A DNA stretch of 64,000 nucleotides from assembly GCA_028285545.1 (NCBI GenBank), contig JANQPA010000058.1:124001-188000 (forward strand). Direction: 5' to 3'. Both the position numbers and the translations under genes were made by a program. Origin of the DNA: Saprospiraceae bacterium (GTDB lineage: Bacteria > Bacteroidota > Bacteroidia > Chitinophagales > Saprospiraceae). Below are positions 18,435 through 27,001 of the stretch, piece by piece (the first letter of the stretch is position 1; the number at the start of each line of letters is the position of its first letter). The notes below the pieces were generated by a model. It saw only the letters and a program-made list of their open reading frames with translations, searched no databases and had not been told where the DNA came from.

Positions 18435-19037
18435 ATGAGAAATCCCCAACTGCCAATTTTATGCTTTTTGTTCATCTTCATCATAACATCTTGTGCTCCT
18501 ACTCCACAACAGGAAGAGGCCCCACAAAAAGTGCTGAGCTCAAATGAAAATTATGACTATGGCCGAATGAACCCCAATGCTCCTAAACAAATAGAGGAAT
18601 ATGGTCAATTAGTAGGCAAATGGGATGTAACCATATCACAACCCGATAGTACCAACACCTGGGTAGAAAGTAATGCTACCTGGGTCTTTAAATATATCCT
18701 TGATGGCCATGCGATTCAGGATTATTGGATTAACCCAAGCTCAGCCTCCCTACAAGAGGGGCAAAATCAATTTCTCGGGACCAATATCCGCATTTATAAT
18801 CCTCAACTAAAACTATGGCAGTGCAGCTGGCTGGAAAACCAAACCCATAACATGGCTGGCATTTGGCAATCTTTTATGAACGACGATGATGAAATTGTCC
18901 TAAAAGACAGCACCGACACCTGGCAAATCACCTTTTTTAACATTGCCGAGCAAAGCTTCGACTGGCGCTGGGATGTCAAACAGCAGGATGGTAGCATGAG
19001 CTCTATTTCGAAAATTAAAGCGACGAGAGTAGAGTGA
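18435..19037 (+). CDS. Lipoprotein with DUF1579-like domain
   Basis: 200 residues. The signal has a clear lipobox (FIITSCAP), so it is anchored to a membrane. The body begins YGQLVGKWDVTISQPDSTN and continues with ATWVFKYILDGHAIQDYW, typical of DUF1579-like small beta-barrel proteins that occur as secreted or stand-alone proteins of unknown ligand. It shares this domain type with the C-terminal half of the protein at 15994. It lies 183 bp downstream of the 7TM-AraC gene on the same strand. Directly after its stop codon (19037) begins the largest copy of the dispersed intergenic element. Confidence 0.75.
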   Translation: MRNPQLPILCFLFIFIITSCAPTPQQEEAPQKVLSSNENYDYGRMNPNAPKQIEEYGQLVGKWDVTISQPDSTNTWVESNATWVFKYILDGHAIQDYWINPSSASLQEGQNQFLGTNIRIYNPQLKLWQCSWLENQTHNMAGIWQSFMNDDDEIVLKDSTDTWQITFFNIAEQSFDWRWDVKQQDGSMSSISKIKATRVE

Positions 19038-19049
19038 ATGCTATATTAA

Positions 19050-19198
19050 AAGTATAGTTGCTTATTTGAGCTTTTTTTTCTCGCTGATATGGCGGATTTC
19101 GCGAATTACTATCTGCGTTATTCGCGAAATCCCTGGCGGCCGGAGGTGGCTGCGTGCCAAAAAAGCTCCAAATTACCCCAACACGCGAAGTTAGCAAG
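19050..19198. repeat. Dispersed intergenic element, longest copy with hairpin core
   Basis: An element of about 150 bp. Left end TATAGTTGCTTATTTGAGC; centre a perfect 12-bp inverted repeat GGATTTCGCGAA (19094-19105) / TTCGCGAAATCC (19121-19132) with a 15-nt loop; then GGCGGCCGGAGGTGGCTGCG and TGCCAAAAAAGCTCCAAATTA. The AGCTC-containing ends form an imperfect terminal inverted repeat. Partial copies are at 5761, 20612 and 39163. It fills the gap between the lipoprotein and the end of the arginine operon; no ORF inside. It resembles a MITE or REP-type element. Confidence 0.75.
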
Positions 19199-19199
19199 A

Positions 19200-20534
19200 C
19201 TATATTTCCAATAATGCTTCCAATACTTCATCTATTTTTTCAAAGCCAAAATCCTGAATTACCCGATCCATTTTACCTTTAATTTTATCCGTACTTAAAT
19301 TCCCGATACTTCCCTCATGAGTATGATTTATGGTACGTTCTGGGTCAAATGTTCCGGATTCTATAGAAGAGGAAAGTTTATGATAAGCATCCCGAAAAGG
19401 CAATCCCTTTAATACTTCCTTATTCACTTCCTCCACACTGAAAAGGAATTTGTACTTGTCCGCTTTCAACAATCCAGGTTTTATTTCAATTTTCTCTAAT
19501 GCATATTGTAATATCCCCAGGCAATCTTTCAAATGCTCGATGGCAGGAAAAATAATCTCCTTCAATAATTGAAAATCCCGATGATAGCCCATCGGTAAAT
19601 TGACCATGGTGGAAGAAATTTGTGCGGGCACACTTTGTAGTTGATTACAACGTGCCCGAACCAACTCAAATAAATCTGGATTCTTTTTATGAGGCATAAT
19701 ACTTGAACCCGTTGTAATTTCATCAGGAAATTTGATAAAATCAAAGTTTTGGTTCAAGTATAAAACAATATCCATGCTAAATTTACCTAAGGTTTGAGCA
19801 ATGGAAGCCAGTGCAAAACTAAATTGAAGCTCTGTCTTGCCTCTCCCCATTTGGGCATGAACAACATTATAATTTAAATCGTCAAAACCAAGTAATTGAG
19901 TAGTCATTGTCCGGTCAAGGGGGAAAGAATTCCCGTAGCCGGCAGCAGAACCCAATGGGTTTTGATTGATAATTCTATATACCGCTTCCATTAACTTTAA
20001 GTCATCTACCAAAGATTCAGCATATGCACCAAACCAAAGCCCAAATGAAGATACCATCGCTAATTGCATATGAGTATAACCTGGCATCAACTGATCCTTG
20101 AATTTCACAGATAATTGTTGCAGCAAATCAAATAAATCTTTAGTCTCCTCAACAACTTCTTTAATCTCCGACCTAAAGAACAATCTTAGATCCACTAATA
20201 CCTGGTCATTCCGCGATCGTCCGGAGTGAATTTTCTTCCCAATGTCACCCAGTTCTTCTGTCAACAAATACTCTACTTGAGAATGGATATCTTCGATGCC
20301 ATCTTCTATAAGCAAATCACCCTCTTTCGCTTTGTGATAAAGTCGTATCAATGCAGCCTGAAGCTTAACTTGCTCATCTTCCTCTAATAAGCCCACCTTG
20401 GCCAACATCTTGCTGTGAGCAATAGATCCCAAAATATCATAAGTGGCCAGTTTTAAGTCTAAGACTCTGTCCTGACCGGTTGTAAATTTTTCAACCCACT
20501 GATCTAAAGCGGCTTTCTTTTTCCAAAGTTTCAT
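19200..20534 (-). CDS. argH: Argininosuccinate lyase
   Basis: 444 residues. Last step of arginine synthesis in the cytoplasm: argininosuccinate to arginine and fumarate. The fumarase/aspartase superfamily signature GSSIMPHKKNPD (residues about 275-286) carries the flexible catalytic loop with the nucleophilic serine; GRSRNDQV and the TxxLxxG-like PGYTHMQLA helix are also typical. The ATG at 20534 starts MKLWKKKAALDQWVEKFTTG, a normal ArgH beginning. It is the last gene of the minus-strand arg operon but is set off from argE by 140 bp, which hold a 5-unit tandem repeat and a copy of the dispersed element, so its expression may be partly uncoupled. Confidence 0.95.
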   Translation of the reverse strand: MKLWKKKAALDQWVEKFTTGQDRVLDLKLATYDILGSIAHSKMLAKVGLLEEDEQVKLQAALIRLYHKAKEGDLLIEDGIEDIHSQVEYLLTEELGDIGKKIHSGRSRNDQVLVDLRLFFRSEIKEVVEETKDLFDLLQQLSVKFKDQLMPGYTHMQLAMVSSFGLWFGAYAESLVDDLKLMEAVYRIINQNPLGSAAGYGNSFPLDRTMTTQLLGFDDLNYNVVHAQMGRGKTELQFSFALASIAQTLGKFSMDIVLYLNQNFDFIKFPDEITTGSSIMPHKKNPDLFELVRARCNQLQSVPAQISSTMVNLPMGYHRDFQLLKEIIFPAIEHLKDCLGILQYALEKIEIKPGLLKADKYKFLFSVEEVNKEVLKGLPFRDAYHKLSSSIESGTFDPERTINHTHEGSIGNLSTDKIKGKMDRVIQDFGFEKIDEVLEALLEI

Positions 20535-20559
20535 TGTTAATGGTGTTATGGTTGTATAG

Positions 20560-20599
20560 TAGTCTGGTAGTCTGGTAGTCTGGTAGTCTGGTAGTCTGG
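20560..20599. repeat. Tandem repeat (TAGTCTGG)5
   Basis: Five exact 8-bp units, followed by TA. On the minus strand (CCAGACTA)5 ends 25 bp before the argH ATG, inside the arg operon. Slippage would change the argE-argH spacing in 8-bp steps. Confidence 0.9.
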
Positions 20600-20611
20600 T
20601 AAAATATTGTA

Positions 20612-20670
20612 TAATTCGCGGGATCGGCGAAATTTGCGTGCCAAAAAATGCACCAAATAACTGCTCCCCA
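20612..20670. repeat. Dispersed intergenic element, partial copy
   Basis: Contains ATTCGCG, then GCGAAATTTGCGTGCCAAAA and AAATGCACCAAATAACT. It matches the TGCGTGCCAAAAAA.GC.CCAAATTA end of the 19050-19198 copy but lacks the CCGGAGGTGG segment. It lies between argE and argH and overlaps the argH side of the spacer; no coding sequence. Confidence 0.55.
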
Positions 20671-20674
20671 CAAC

Positions 20675-21766
20675 TTATTCCCGTCCCTCAAGATCTCCCA
20701 TATGTGCTAAACCTTCCAGCAAATTAATATAAGTCTCTATTCCAGATTTTATCTCCGAAAGTTTAATGTATTCATCCGCCGTATGCGACCGGGCAGAATC
20801 TCCAGGCCCTAACTTTAAGGATGGAAAAGGCATCAAAGCCTGATCCGATAAAGTAGGAGAGCCATATGTTTTTAAGCCCAATTGAAGACCAGATCGAACA
20901 AGAGGATGGTCCATAGCTATTCCAGAGGAATTTAGGCGAAAGGACCGAGCCTTAAGTTCCGATTGTGTTTGTTTTTGTAAAAAATCGAATAACTCTTCGT
21001 TGGAATAACACTCGTTTGATCGAAGATCGATTACAAATTTGCAGCTGTCTGGCACTACATTATGCTGGTAGCCGGCTTCAATCTGTGTAACACTTATTTT
21101 TACCGGACCTAGCAAGGGAGAGATTTTTTCAAACTGATGGTTTTGAATCCAATCAATATCTTTTAGGGCGATATAAATGGCATTTATGCCCTCCTCCCGG
21201 GCAGCGTGACCAGATTTCCCATGTGCCTGACCATCTATAACCATTAAGCCCTTTTCTGCTATGGCCAGATCCAGGCTGGTAGGCTCGCCCACAATGGCTA
21301 CCTCTATTTCTCCTAATTGATTTAAAATGAAGGCAATGCCATTTTTTCCGCTAATTTCTTCCTCTGCAGTCGCAGCAATTATCAAATTAAAGGGAAGATC
21401 TTTTTTTTCATAAAAATGGACAAAGGAGGCAAGAAGACAAACGAGCGGTCCTCCAGCATCATTACTTCCCAATCCAAATAGGAAATCTTTTTCCAAAATA
21501 GCTTTAAAGGGGTCTCGTTCCCATCCCTGCACTGGTTTAACGGTATCGTGATGGGAATTTAAAAGAATGGTTTTCTTTTCTTTTGAAAAAAACTTATTTC
21601 GGGCCCAAACATTATTCCCTTGTCGCATAAAGGGAATGTTTTGCTGGGCAAAAAATTGCTCTAGCACCTCAGCTGTCTTTTCTTCTTCTTTCGAAAAAGA
21701 AGGTGTTTGGATGAGTTCTTGAAGAAGGTTAACTGCTTTGACAAATAGTTTATTTATTTCTACCAT
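20675..21766 (-). CDS. argE: N-acyl-ornithine/citrulline deacylase, M20 family
   Basis: 363 residues from the ATG at 21766 (MVEINKLFVKAVNLLQELIQ). Two earlier in-frame ATGs, at 21814 and 21838, would overlap the argB end; the shorter start fits the family better. Metal-dependent M20 hydrolase that removes the acyl group from N-acylcitrulline or N-acylornithine. Visible metal-site motifs: LLNSHHDTVKP (first His, Asp), GLGSNDAGGPL (bridging Asp), ATAEEEISGKNG (catalytic Glu and metal Glu), GEPTSLDL (Asp ligand region), and PGDSARSHTADEYI near the end (His ligand). Next to a transcarbamylase of the acyl type, the expected substrate is the N-acylcitrulline made by that enzyme. Confidence 0.9.
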   Translation of the reverse strand: MVEINKLFVKAVNLLQELIQTPSFSKEEEKTAEVLEQFFAQQNIPFMRQGNNVWARNKFFSKEKKTILLNSHHDTVKPVQGWERDPFKAILEKDFLFGLGSNDAGGPLVCLLASFVHFYEKKDLPFNLIIAATAEEEISGKNGIAFILNQLGEIEVAIVGEPTSLDLAIAEKGLMVIDGQAHGKSGHAAREEGINAIYIALKDIDWIQNHQFEKISPLLGPVKISVTQIEAGYQHNVVPDSCKFVIDLRSNECYSNEELFDFLQKQTQSELKARSFRLNSSGIAMDHPLVRSGLQLGLKTYGSPTLSDQALMPFPSLKLGPGDSARSHTADEYIKLSEIKSGIETYINLLEGLAHMGDLEGRE

Positions 21767-21806
21767 ATCTTTTGGTAAGGGGTACCATATTAATCTTTGA
21801 GGAGGC

Positions 21807-22589
21807 TCAGCCATTTTTACTAAGTTTTGTTCCTTCATTCCTTAAAAAAGAGGCCGGGCCACATATGACGACTTCCTTGGCACCTTTATCAATTGCTTCA
21901 AACCCATTATCCAGTTTTGGTATCATACCATCACTTATGGTTCCCTCTTTTTTTAATGCTTGAAAAGTAGTAAAGTCTAATTGAGGAATCAGGGAATCGT
22001 CATCATTGGGATCTGATAAAACTCCATTTTTTTCTAAGCAAAAATAACTGTTAACTTCAAATTCTTTTGCAAGAGCTTTTGACAGCGTGGCAGCTATGGT
22101 ATCTGCATTGGTATTTAGCAATTGTCCATTTTTATCATGGGTAATTGCACAAAACACAGGTAGGGTATGTGCTGTCAGTAAAGCCTTAATAAAAGTGGTA
22201 TTAACCTGATCGATGTCACCTGCAAACCCGTAATCAATCGTTTTAACGATCCTCTTATGAGCCAGTATAGCATTGCCATCGGCACCACTTAATCCTACCG
22301 CATTACTGCCCATTGACTGTAATTTTGCAACCAATTTTTTGTTGATTAGTCCCGCATAGACCATGATTACAATTTCCAGAGTTGCTTCATCAGTGAGCCT
22401 CCGTCCTTCAATCATTTTGACAGGAACTTGTAAGATTTGACCTAATTCTGAGGCTCTTTTTCCACCGCCATGTACCAATATTTTATTTCCATCTTTTTGT
22501 AAAAAATGATGGAGCACCTGATGTAATGCCTCTTCATTTTCGATAAGTCGGCCGCCAATTTTAAGAATATGAAGTTTAGGTTTTGACAT
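21807..22589 (-). CDS. argB: N-acetylglutamate (or N-succinylglutamate) kinase
   Basis: 260 residues of the amino-acid kinase family; phosphorylates the gamma-carboxyl of N-acylglutamate with ATP. Motifs are the Gly-rich KIGG and VHGGGKRASELG for phosphate and substrate binding, EGRRLTDEATLEIV, and the C-terminal Asp and Lys motifs around NTNADTIAATLSKAL and GMIPKLDNGFEAIDKG. The length is normal for the arginine-insensitive short form; there is no N-terminal extension of the type seen in feedback-inhibited hexameric enzymes. The gene begins 4 bp after the argF' stop, evidence for one transcript. Confidence 0.93.
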   Translation of the reverse strand: MSKPKLHILKIGGRLIENEEALHQVLHHFLQKDGNKILVHGGGKRASELGQILQVPVKMIEGRRLTDEATLEIVIMVYAGLINKKLVAKLQSMGSNAVGLSGADGNAILAHKRIVKTIDYGFAGDIDQVNTTFIKALLTAHTLPVFCAITHDKNGQLLNTNADTIAATLSKALAKEFEVNSYFCLEKNGVLSDPNDDDSLIPQLDFTTFQALKKEGTISDGMIPKLDNGFEAIDKGAKEVVICGPASFLRNEGTKLSKNG

Positions 22590-22592
22590 TTC

Positions 22593-23537
22593 CTATAACA
22601 ATTTTAGGATTTCCTGAATCACCGCTTGTGCAGCAAAGGTTCTGTTATTAGCCTGGGATATTACCAATGATCGATCGCTTTCAATTACTTCATCAGCCAC
22701 AACAACATTACGGCGTACCGGGAGGCAATGCATAAAATAAGCATTATTTGTTCTGGCCATTTTTTCAGGAGTAACCGTCCAATTTTCTCTAACAGCTAGT
22801 CTTTGCCCATATTGCTCATAAGAAGACCAGTTCTTCGCATAAATGAAATCAGCATTTTCAAAAGCTTTCTCTTGATCGTATTCAGTTGGAATCCCTGATG
22901 AAAATTCCGGAGCCAACTCATATCCTTTTGGATGAGTAATCATCAAATCCACATCAGCTATCTGCATCCATTCTAAAAAGGAATTGGATACTGCCTGCGG
23001 AAGCGCCTTGGGATGAGGTGCCCAGGTCAAAACTACTTTTGGCTGTTTTTTTTCTTTAAATTCTTCAATGGTAATCCAATCTGCCAAGGATTGTAGTGGA
23101 TGGCGGATAGCAGACTCCAAACTTATAATGGGTACAGATGCATATTTTTGAAACTGACGAAGAATAGCATCCGAGTAATCTTTCTCCTTATCAATTAGGG
23201 AAGGGAAGGTACGAATGCCTATAATATCGGCATATTGGCTAATCACTGCTGCTGCTTCCTGGATGTGTTCGGCACGATCCGTATTCATAGTAATACCTTT
23301 CTCAAATTCAAGTTTCCAGCCCTGTGAAGCATCATAGACTATACAAGACATGTTTAAATTTAAGGCTGCTTTTTCGGTACTTATTCGAGTTCTAAGGCTA
23401 GGATTAAAAAATAGGAGGACGATGGTTTTGTTTTTCCCTATTTGCTGATTTCCTACAGGATTATTTTTTATTAATTGAGCCTGGTCTAATAATTTATGCG
23501 GATCAGGGACATCACTTAGTTCAGTAAAATGGTGCAT
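22593..23537 (-). CDS. argF': N-acetyl/N-succinyl-L-ornithine carbamoyltransferase
   Basis: 314 residues from the ATG at 23537 (MHHFTELSDV); a TTG nine codons earlier is less likely. Uses carbamoyl phosphate to convert N-acylornithine to N-acylcitrulline. FNPSLRTRIST is the carbamoyl-phosphate site; GWKLEFEKG and the following TDRAEHIQEA form the 80s loop; HCLPVRRN carries the HCLPxxR motif. Counting 15 residues from the loop Trp (W77 of the Xanthomonas enzyme) gives Ala at the place of Glu92, where acetyl-specific enzymes have Glu and the Bacteroides fragilis succinyl enzyme has Pro. That makes N-succinylornithine the more likely substrate. The gene sits between argD and argB in the same operon. 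Confidence 0.92.
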   Translation of the reverse strand: MHHFTELSDVPDPHKLLDQAQLIKNNPVGNQQIGKNKTIVLLFFNPSLRTRISTEKAALNLNMSCIVYDASQGWKLEFEKGITMNTDRAEHIQEAAAVISQYADIIGIRTFPSLIDKEKDYSDAILRQFQKYASVPIISLESAIRHPLQSLADWITIEEFKEKKQPKVVLTWAPHPKALPQAVSNSFLEWMQIADVDLMITHPKGYELAPEFSSGIPTEYDQEKAFENADFIYAKNWSSYEQYGQRLAVRENWTVTPEKMARTNNAYFMHCLPVRRNVVVADEVIESDRSLVISQANNRTFAAQAVIQEILKLL

Positions 23538-23632
23538 GCTATTTAAATATGTGTAGATGGGCAAATGCGTGGATGTGCAGAGGTTTTGAAATAAAATTAA
23601 TCTGCCAATCTAGCCATTTGCCTATTTGAAAA

Positions 23633-24784
23633 TTAAATTAATTGCCCTTTCCGGGCTTGTTTTAAAGATTTTTTGAATTTGTATAAGAAAATATCTATCT
23701 CATCGGTGTCAATTGTCAGAGGAGGTAACAAACGAATGACATTCGGATTAGAGGAAGAACCTACAAAAACTTCTTTTTCATAGAGCAGATAATTACGCAA
23801 TGCTTTAGTAGGAAACGGAAGTTCTATACCTATCATTAAACCTCTTCCTCTTACTTCTTTAACCCCTTTAAATTTCCTTAATTCCTCCATCAGAATTTTG
23901 CCATTTTTTGCAGCCTGCCTTATGAGATTTTCTTCTTCAATGATATCTAAAACTGCAATACCTGCTGCACAAGCCAGATGACTACCCCCAAAGGTAGAGC
24001 CCAACATGCCCAGTCGACTTTCAATAGCAGGATGGATTAAAACTCCTCCAATTGGAAACCCGTTGCCCATACCTTTAGCAACGGTTATGAGATCCGGACG
24101 AATATTCGAGGTCTGAAATCCAAAAAAATTCCCCGTACGGCCATATCCGGATTGAACCTCATCAAGAATTAATAATGTATCGTGTTTGCGGCATTGCTTT
24201 TCTAATTTTTCCAAAAAAGAGTTTTTGGGCATATGTATACCTCCAATACCCTGCACACCTTCGATAATTACCGCACATACATCTTTTTGTTTCAAACTTT
24301 CCCAAACGGATTCCGGCTCTTCCCATTCATGAAATTCTACTTCAAATCCTTTATTTATGGGTGCTTGTATTTTGGGATTATCGGTGGTATTTACAGCAGC
24401 AGAAGTACGTCCATGGAACCCATTTTTAAAGGCGATAATCTTTTTTCGCCCATTCTGAAAAGAAGCCAATTTCAATGCATTTTCATTAGCTTCGGCACCC
24501 GAATTGCACAAAAACAGTTGGTAATCTTCATGTCCTGACAATTGCCCAAGTTTAAGGGCTAATTCTTCCTGTAATGCATTTGGAACGGCATTGGAATAAA
24601 AAGGGAGTTTAGCAATCTGCTTTTGAATCAAATCCACATAATGTGGGTGGGCATGACCTATTGATATGACTGCATGGCCACCATAAAAATCCAAATATTG
24701 GGTGCCTTTTTCATCCCATACCCAGCTTCCACTGCCTTTAACCGGCTCTATTTCATATCTGGAGTATACTTCAAATAGTTTCAT
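23633..24784 (-). CDS. argD: Acetylornithine (succinylornithine) aminotransferase
   Basis: 383 residues, class III PLP aminotransferase. Converts N-acyl-glutamate semialdehyde to N-acylornithine with glutamate as amino donor. Sequence signs: FLCNSGAEANENALKLA (PLP-phosphate cup), FHGRT, ILDEVQSGYGRTG (Asp209 pairs with the pyridine N) and TVAKGMGNGFPIGG (Lys237 forms the Schiff base). The length is usual for ArgD. It starts 58 bp after the argC stop and ends 95 bp before the argF' ATG; both spacers are non-coding and show no terminator. Confidence 0.93.
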   Translation of the reverse strand: MKLFEVYSRYEIEPVKGSGSWVWDEKGTQYLDFYGGHAVISIGHAHPHYVDLIQKQIAKLPFYSNAVPNALQEELALKLGQLSGHEDYQLFLCNSGAEANENALKLASFQNGRKKIIAFKNGFHGRTSAAVNTTDNPKIQAPINKGFEVEFHEWEEPESVWESLKQKDVCAVIIEGVQGIGGIHMPKNSFLEKLEKQCRKHDTLLILDEVQSGYGRTGNFFGFQTSNIRPDLITVAKGMGNGFPIGGVLIHPAIESRLGMLGSTFGGSHLACAAGIAVLDIIEEENLIRQAAKNGKILMEELRKFKGVKEVRGRGLMIGIELPFPTKALRNYLLYEKEVFVGSSSNPNVIRLLPPLTIDTDEIDIFLYKFKKSLKQARKGQLI

Positions 24785-24842
24785 TTTTTTCTTTTTATCC
24801 TAGACTGATCCGGAAGACTAACAGTCCATAGTGTTTCATAAT

Positions 24843-25799
24843 TTAAAAGGCAATGGCTTTCAACTGTAAGCCAGTAACTTCATCAAGTCCTTGAGTTAAA
24901 TTCATATTTTGAACTGCCTGCCCCGAAGCACCCTTAACCAAATTATCAATCATGCTGATGATGAGTATTTTCCCTTCATGTTTTTCCACATGAATGACAC
25001 ATTTGTTGGTATTTACTACTTGTTTCAAATTAGGATTTTGACCACTTACAAAAACAAAAGGATGATCAGAATAATAAGAGGAATATAATTCAGCTACCTC
25101 TGTTTCTGTCATTTCTGTATTCATATACATACTGGCAAAAATTCCTCTGGAAAAGTTACCTCTTAATGGCAAAAAATTCAAATGGCTATTAAATCCTGGC
25201 TGTAACTGGTTTAAACTTCTTTTGATCTCATCCAGGTGTTGGTGTTTAAAGGCTTTGTAAATTGATAGATTATTGGATCGCCAGCTAAAATGGGTGGTGG
25301 GAACAGGAGATTGACCTGCTCCTGTTGAGCCAGTAATAGCATGGATATGAACCTCATTATTCAACTCTCCTGCTTTTGCCAGAGGTAATAATCCCAGTTG
25401 GAGGGCAGTTGCAAAACAACCGGGGTTTGCAATACGCTTGCTGTTTTTTATGGCCTCTTTATTGAGTTCGGGAAGGCCATACACAAAATTTTCTTCCAAG
25501 CGATAATCCCTGCTCAAATCAATAATTGTTATCTCTTCAGGAATTAAATGTTCCTCAAGAAATTTAACGGATTGCCCATGTCCCTGGCAAAGAAAAAGAA
25601 CATCAATATCAGTGGTGATCTGGTTGGTAAAACTTAGCCAGGTTTCTCCGATCAGATCCTGGTGTACCTCACTAACTAGTTTTCCTGCCTGACTTTTGCT
25701 GTGCACAAAAGAAATTTTTGCCTTAGGATGATTCAAAAGAATCCGGATCAGCTCACCGGCGGTATATCCTCCACCGCCAATTATTCCAATATTTATCAT
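24843..25799 (-). CDS. argC: N-acyl-gamma-glutamyl-phosphate reductase
   Basis: 318 residues. NADPH-dependent reduction of N-acylglutamyl phosphate to the semialdehyde. The N-terminal Rossmann motif IIGGGGYTAGELIRIL is complete; the catalytic Cys128 lies in NPGCFATALQL, and the GSTGAGQSP substrate loop and a HxxE-type histidine region follow. The start overlaps the argG stop by 4 bp (ATGA), which implies translational coupling. The short type without N-terminal extension fits the family in Bacteroidota. Confidence 0.95.
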   Translation of the reverse strand: MINIGIIGGGGYTAGELIRILLNHPKAKISFVHSKSQAGKLVSEVHQDLIGETWLSFTNQITTDIDVLFLCQGHGQSVKFLEEHLIPEEITIIDLSRDYRLEENFVYGLPELNKEAIKNSKRIANPGCFATALQLGLLPLAKAGELNNEVHIHAITGSTGAGQSPVPTTHFSWRSNNLSIYKAFKHQHLDEIKRSLNQLQPGFNSHLNFLPLRGNFSRGIFASMYMNTEMTETEVAELYSSYYSDHPFVFVSGQNPNLKQVVNTNKCVIHVEKHEGKILIISMIDNLVKGASGQAVQNMNLTQGLDEVTGLQLKAIAF

Positions 25800-27001
25800 A
25801 ATGAAGAGGATTCAGAGTTTACAAAGTGATGAATCTTGTGTTGGATACCAAGGATTTTAGTGAAACCTTTAACATCTTCTCCACTCCAGCCCTGGTTTTT
25901 TTCTCCATAGTGACCAAAAGCAGAGTTCATCAGGTCATTTTCAGATTTAATTCCCAACAATTCAAAGCGATAGGGATGCAACTTAACGAAAACCGTACCA
26001 CTTACATTATCCTGAGTATCCTCCATAAAGGTTTCGATATTGCGCATGACTGGATCCAGGAGTTGTCCTTCATGCAATAACATACCGTACCATTCTGCCA
26101 ACTGGCCTTTCCAATATTGCTGCCATTTGGTTAAGGTATGTTTTTCAAGCAAATGATGTGCTTTGATAATGATTAAAGGAGCGGCAGCCTCAAAGCCTAC
26201 CCTACCTTTTATCCCAATAATGGTATCTCCAACATGAATGTCTCTTCCTATTGCAAAGTCTTTGGCCTTCTCTGCAACATATTCTATAGCCTCTGTAGGT
26301 GTTGAAAAGGATTGTCCATTTACCCCTGTCAATTCTCCTTTGGAAAACTCAAGGCTTATTTCTTCTGAATCTTCTCTTTTTAAGGGACTGGGATAAGCCT
26401 CTTCAGGTAAAGATTGGTGGGAAGTTAAGGTTTCTGCACCTCCGACACTTGTTCCCCAAATTCCTTGGTTTATGGAATATTTTCCTTTGGACTCACTCCA
26501 TTCAAAACCATTCTTTTTTAAATACTCTACTTCTTCTTGCCTGGATAATTGCATATCCCGGATAGGAGTTATGATCTCTAAACTTTTACCTAAAACATGA
26601 AAGGCCAGATCAAAACGAACCTGATCATTCCCCGCTCCCGTACTTCCATGGGCTACTGCATCAGCACCAATAATCTCTGCGTATTTTGCTACCTCCATAG
26701 CTTGAAAAACTCTTTCCGCACTTACAGAAAGAGGATAGGTGTTATTTCTTAAAACATTTCCATAAATCAAAAAACGAATACACTTTTGATAATAATCCGG
26801 CACTGCATCCACTGCTTTGAAAGATACAGCTCCCAGTTCAAAAGCCCTTTTTTCCATTGAGGCAAGCTCAGATTCATCAAACCCGCCGGTATTTACAGTC
26901 AGGGCATGAACCTTCATCCCTTTCTCTTGGCTCAAATATTTTATACAAAAGGAGGTATCCAGTCCTCCACTATATGCAAGTACTACTGTTTTAGCTTCCA
27001 T
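25796..27001 (-). CDS. argG: Argininosuccinate synthase
   Basis: 401 residues. Joins citrulline and aspartate using ATP (AMP + PPi) to argininosuccinate. The N-type ATP pyrophosphatase P-loop AYSGGLDTSFCIKYL lies at the very N-terminus; AHGSTGAGNDQVRFD and YSINQGIWGTS, both typical of ArgG, are also present. It overlaps the end of the upstream GNAT gene by 11 bp and the argC start by 4 bp, so the three are translationally coupled. It is early in this operon, whereas in many bacteria argG and argH are adjacent. Confidence 0.95.
   Translation of the reverse strand: MEAKTVVLAYSGGLDTSFCIKYLSQEKGMKVHALTVNTGGFDESELASMEKRAFELGAVSFKAVDAVPDYYQKCIRFLIYGNVLRNNTYPLSVSAERVFQAMEVAKYAEIIGADAVAHGSTGAGNDQVRFDLAFHVLGKSLEIITPIRDMQLSRQEEVEYLKKNGFEWSESKGKYSINQGIWGTSVGGAETLTSHQSLPEEAYPSPLKREDSEEISLEFSKGELTGVNGQSFSTPTEAIEYVAEKAKDFAIGRDIHVGDTIIGIKGRVGFEAAAPLIIIKAHHLLEKHTLTKWQQYWKGQLAEWYGMLLHEGQLLDPVMRNIETFMEDTQDNVSGTVFVKLHPYRFELLGIKSENDLMNSAFGHYGEKNQGWSGEDVKGFTKILGIQHKIHHFVNSESSSL

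Noticed and set aside
20491-20691. Open frame over the argE-argH spacer and argH start on the minus strand
   Set aside because: It is created by the octamer repeat (Tyr-Gln-Thr-Thr-Arg-Leu runs) and runs into argH in another frame.
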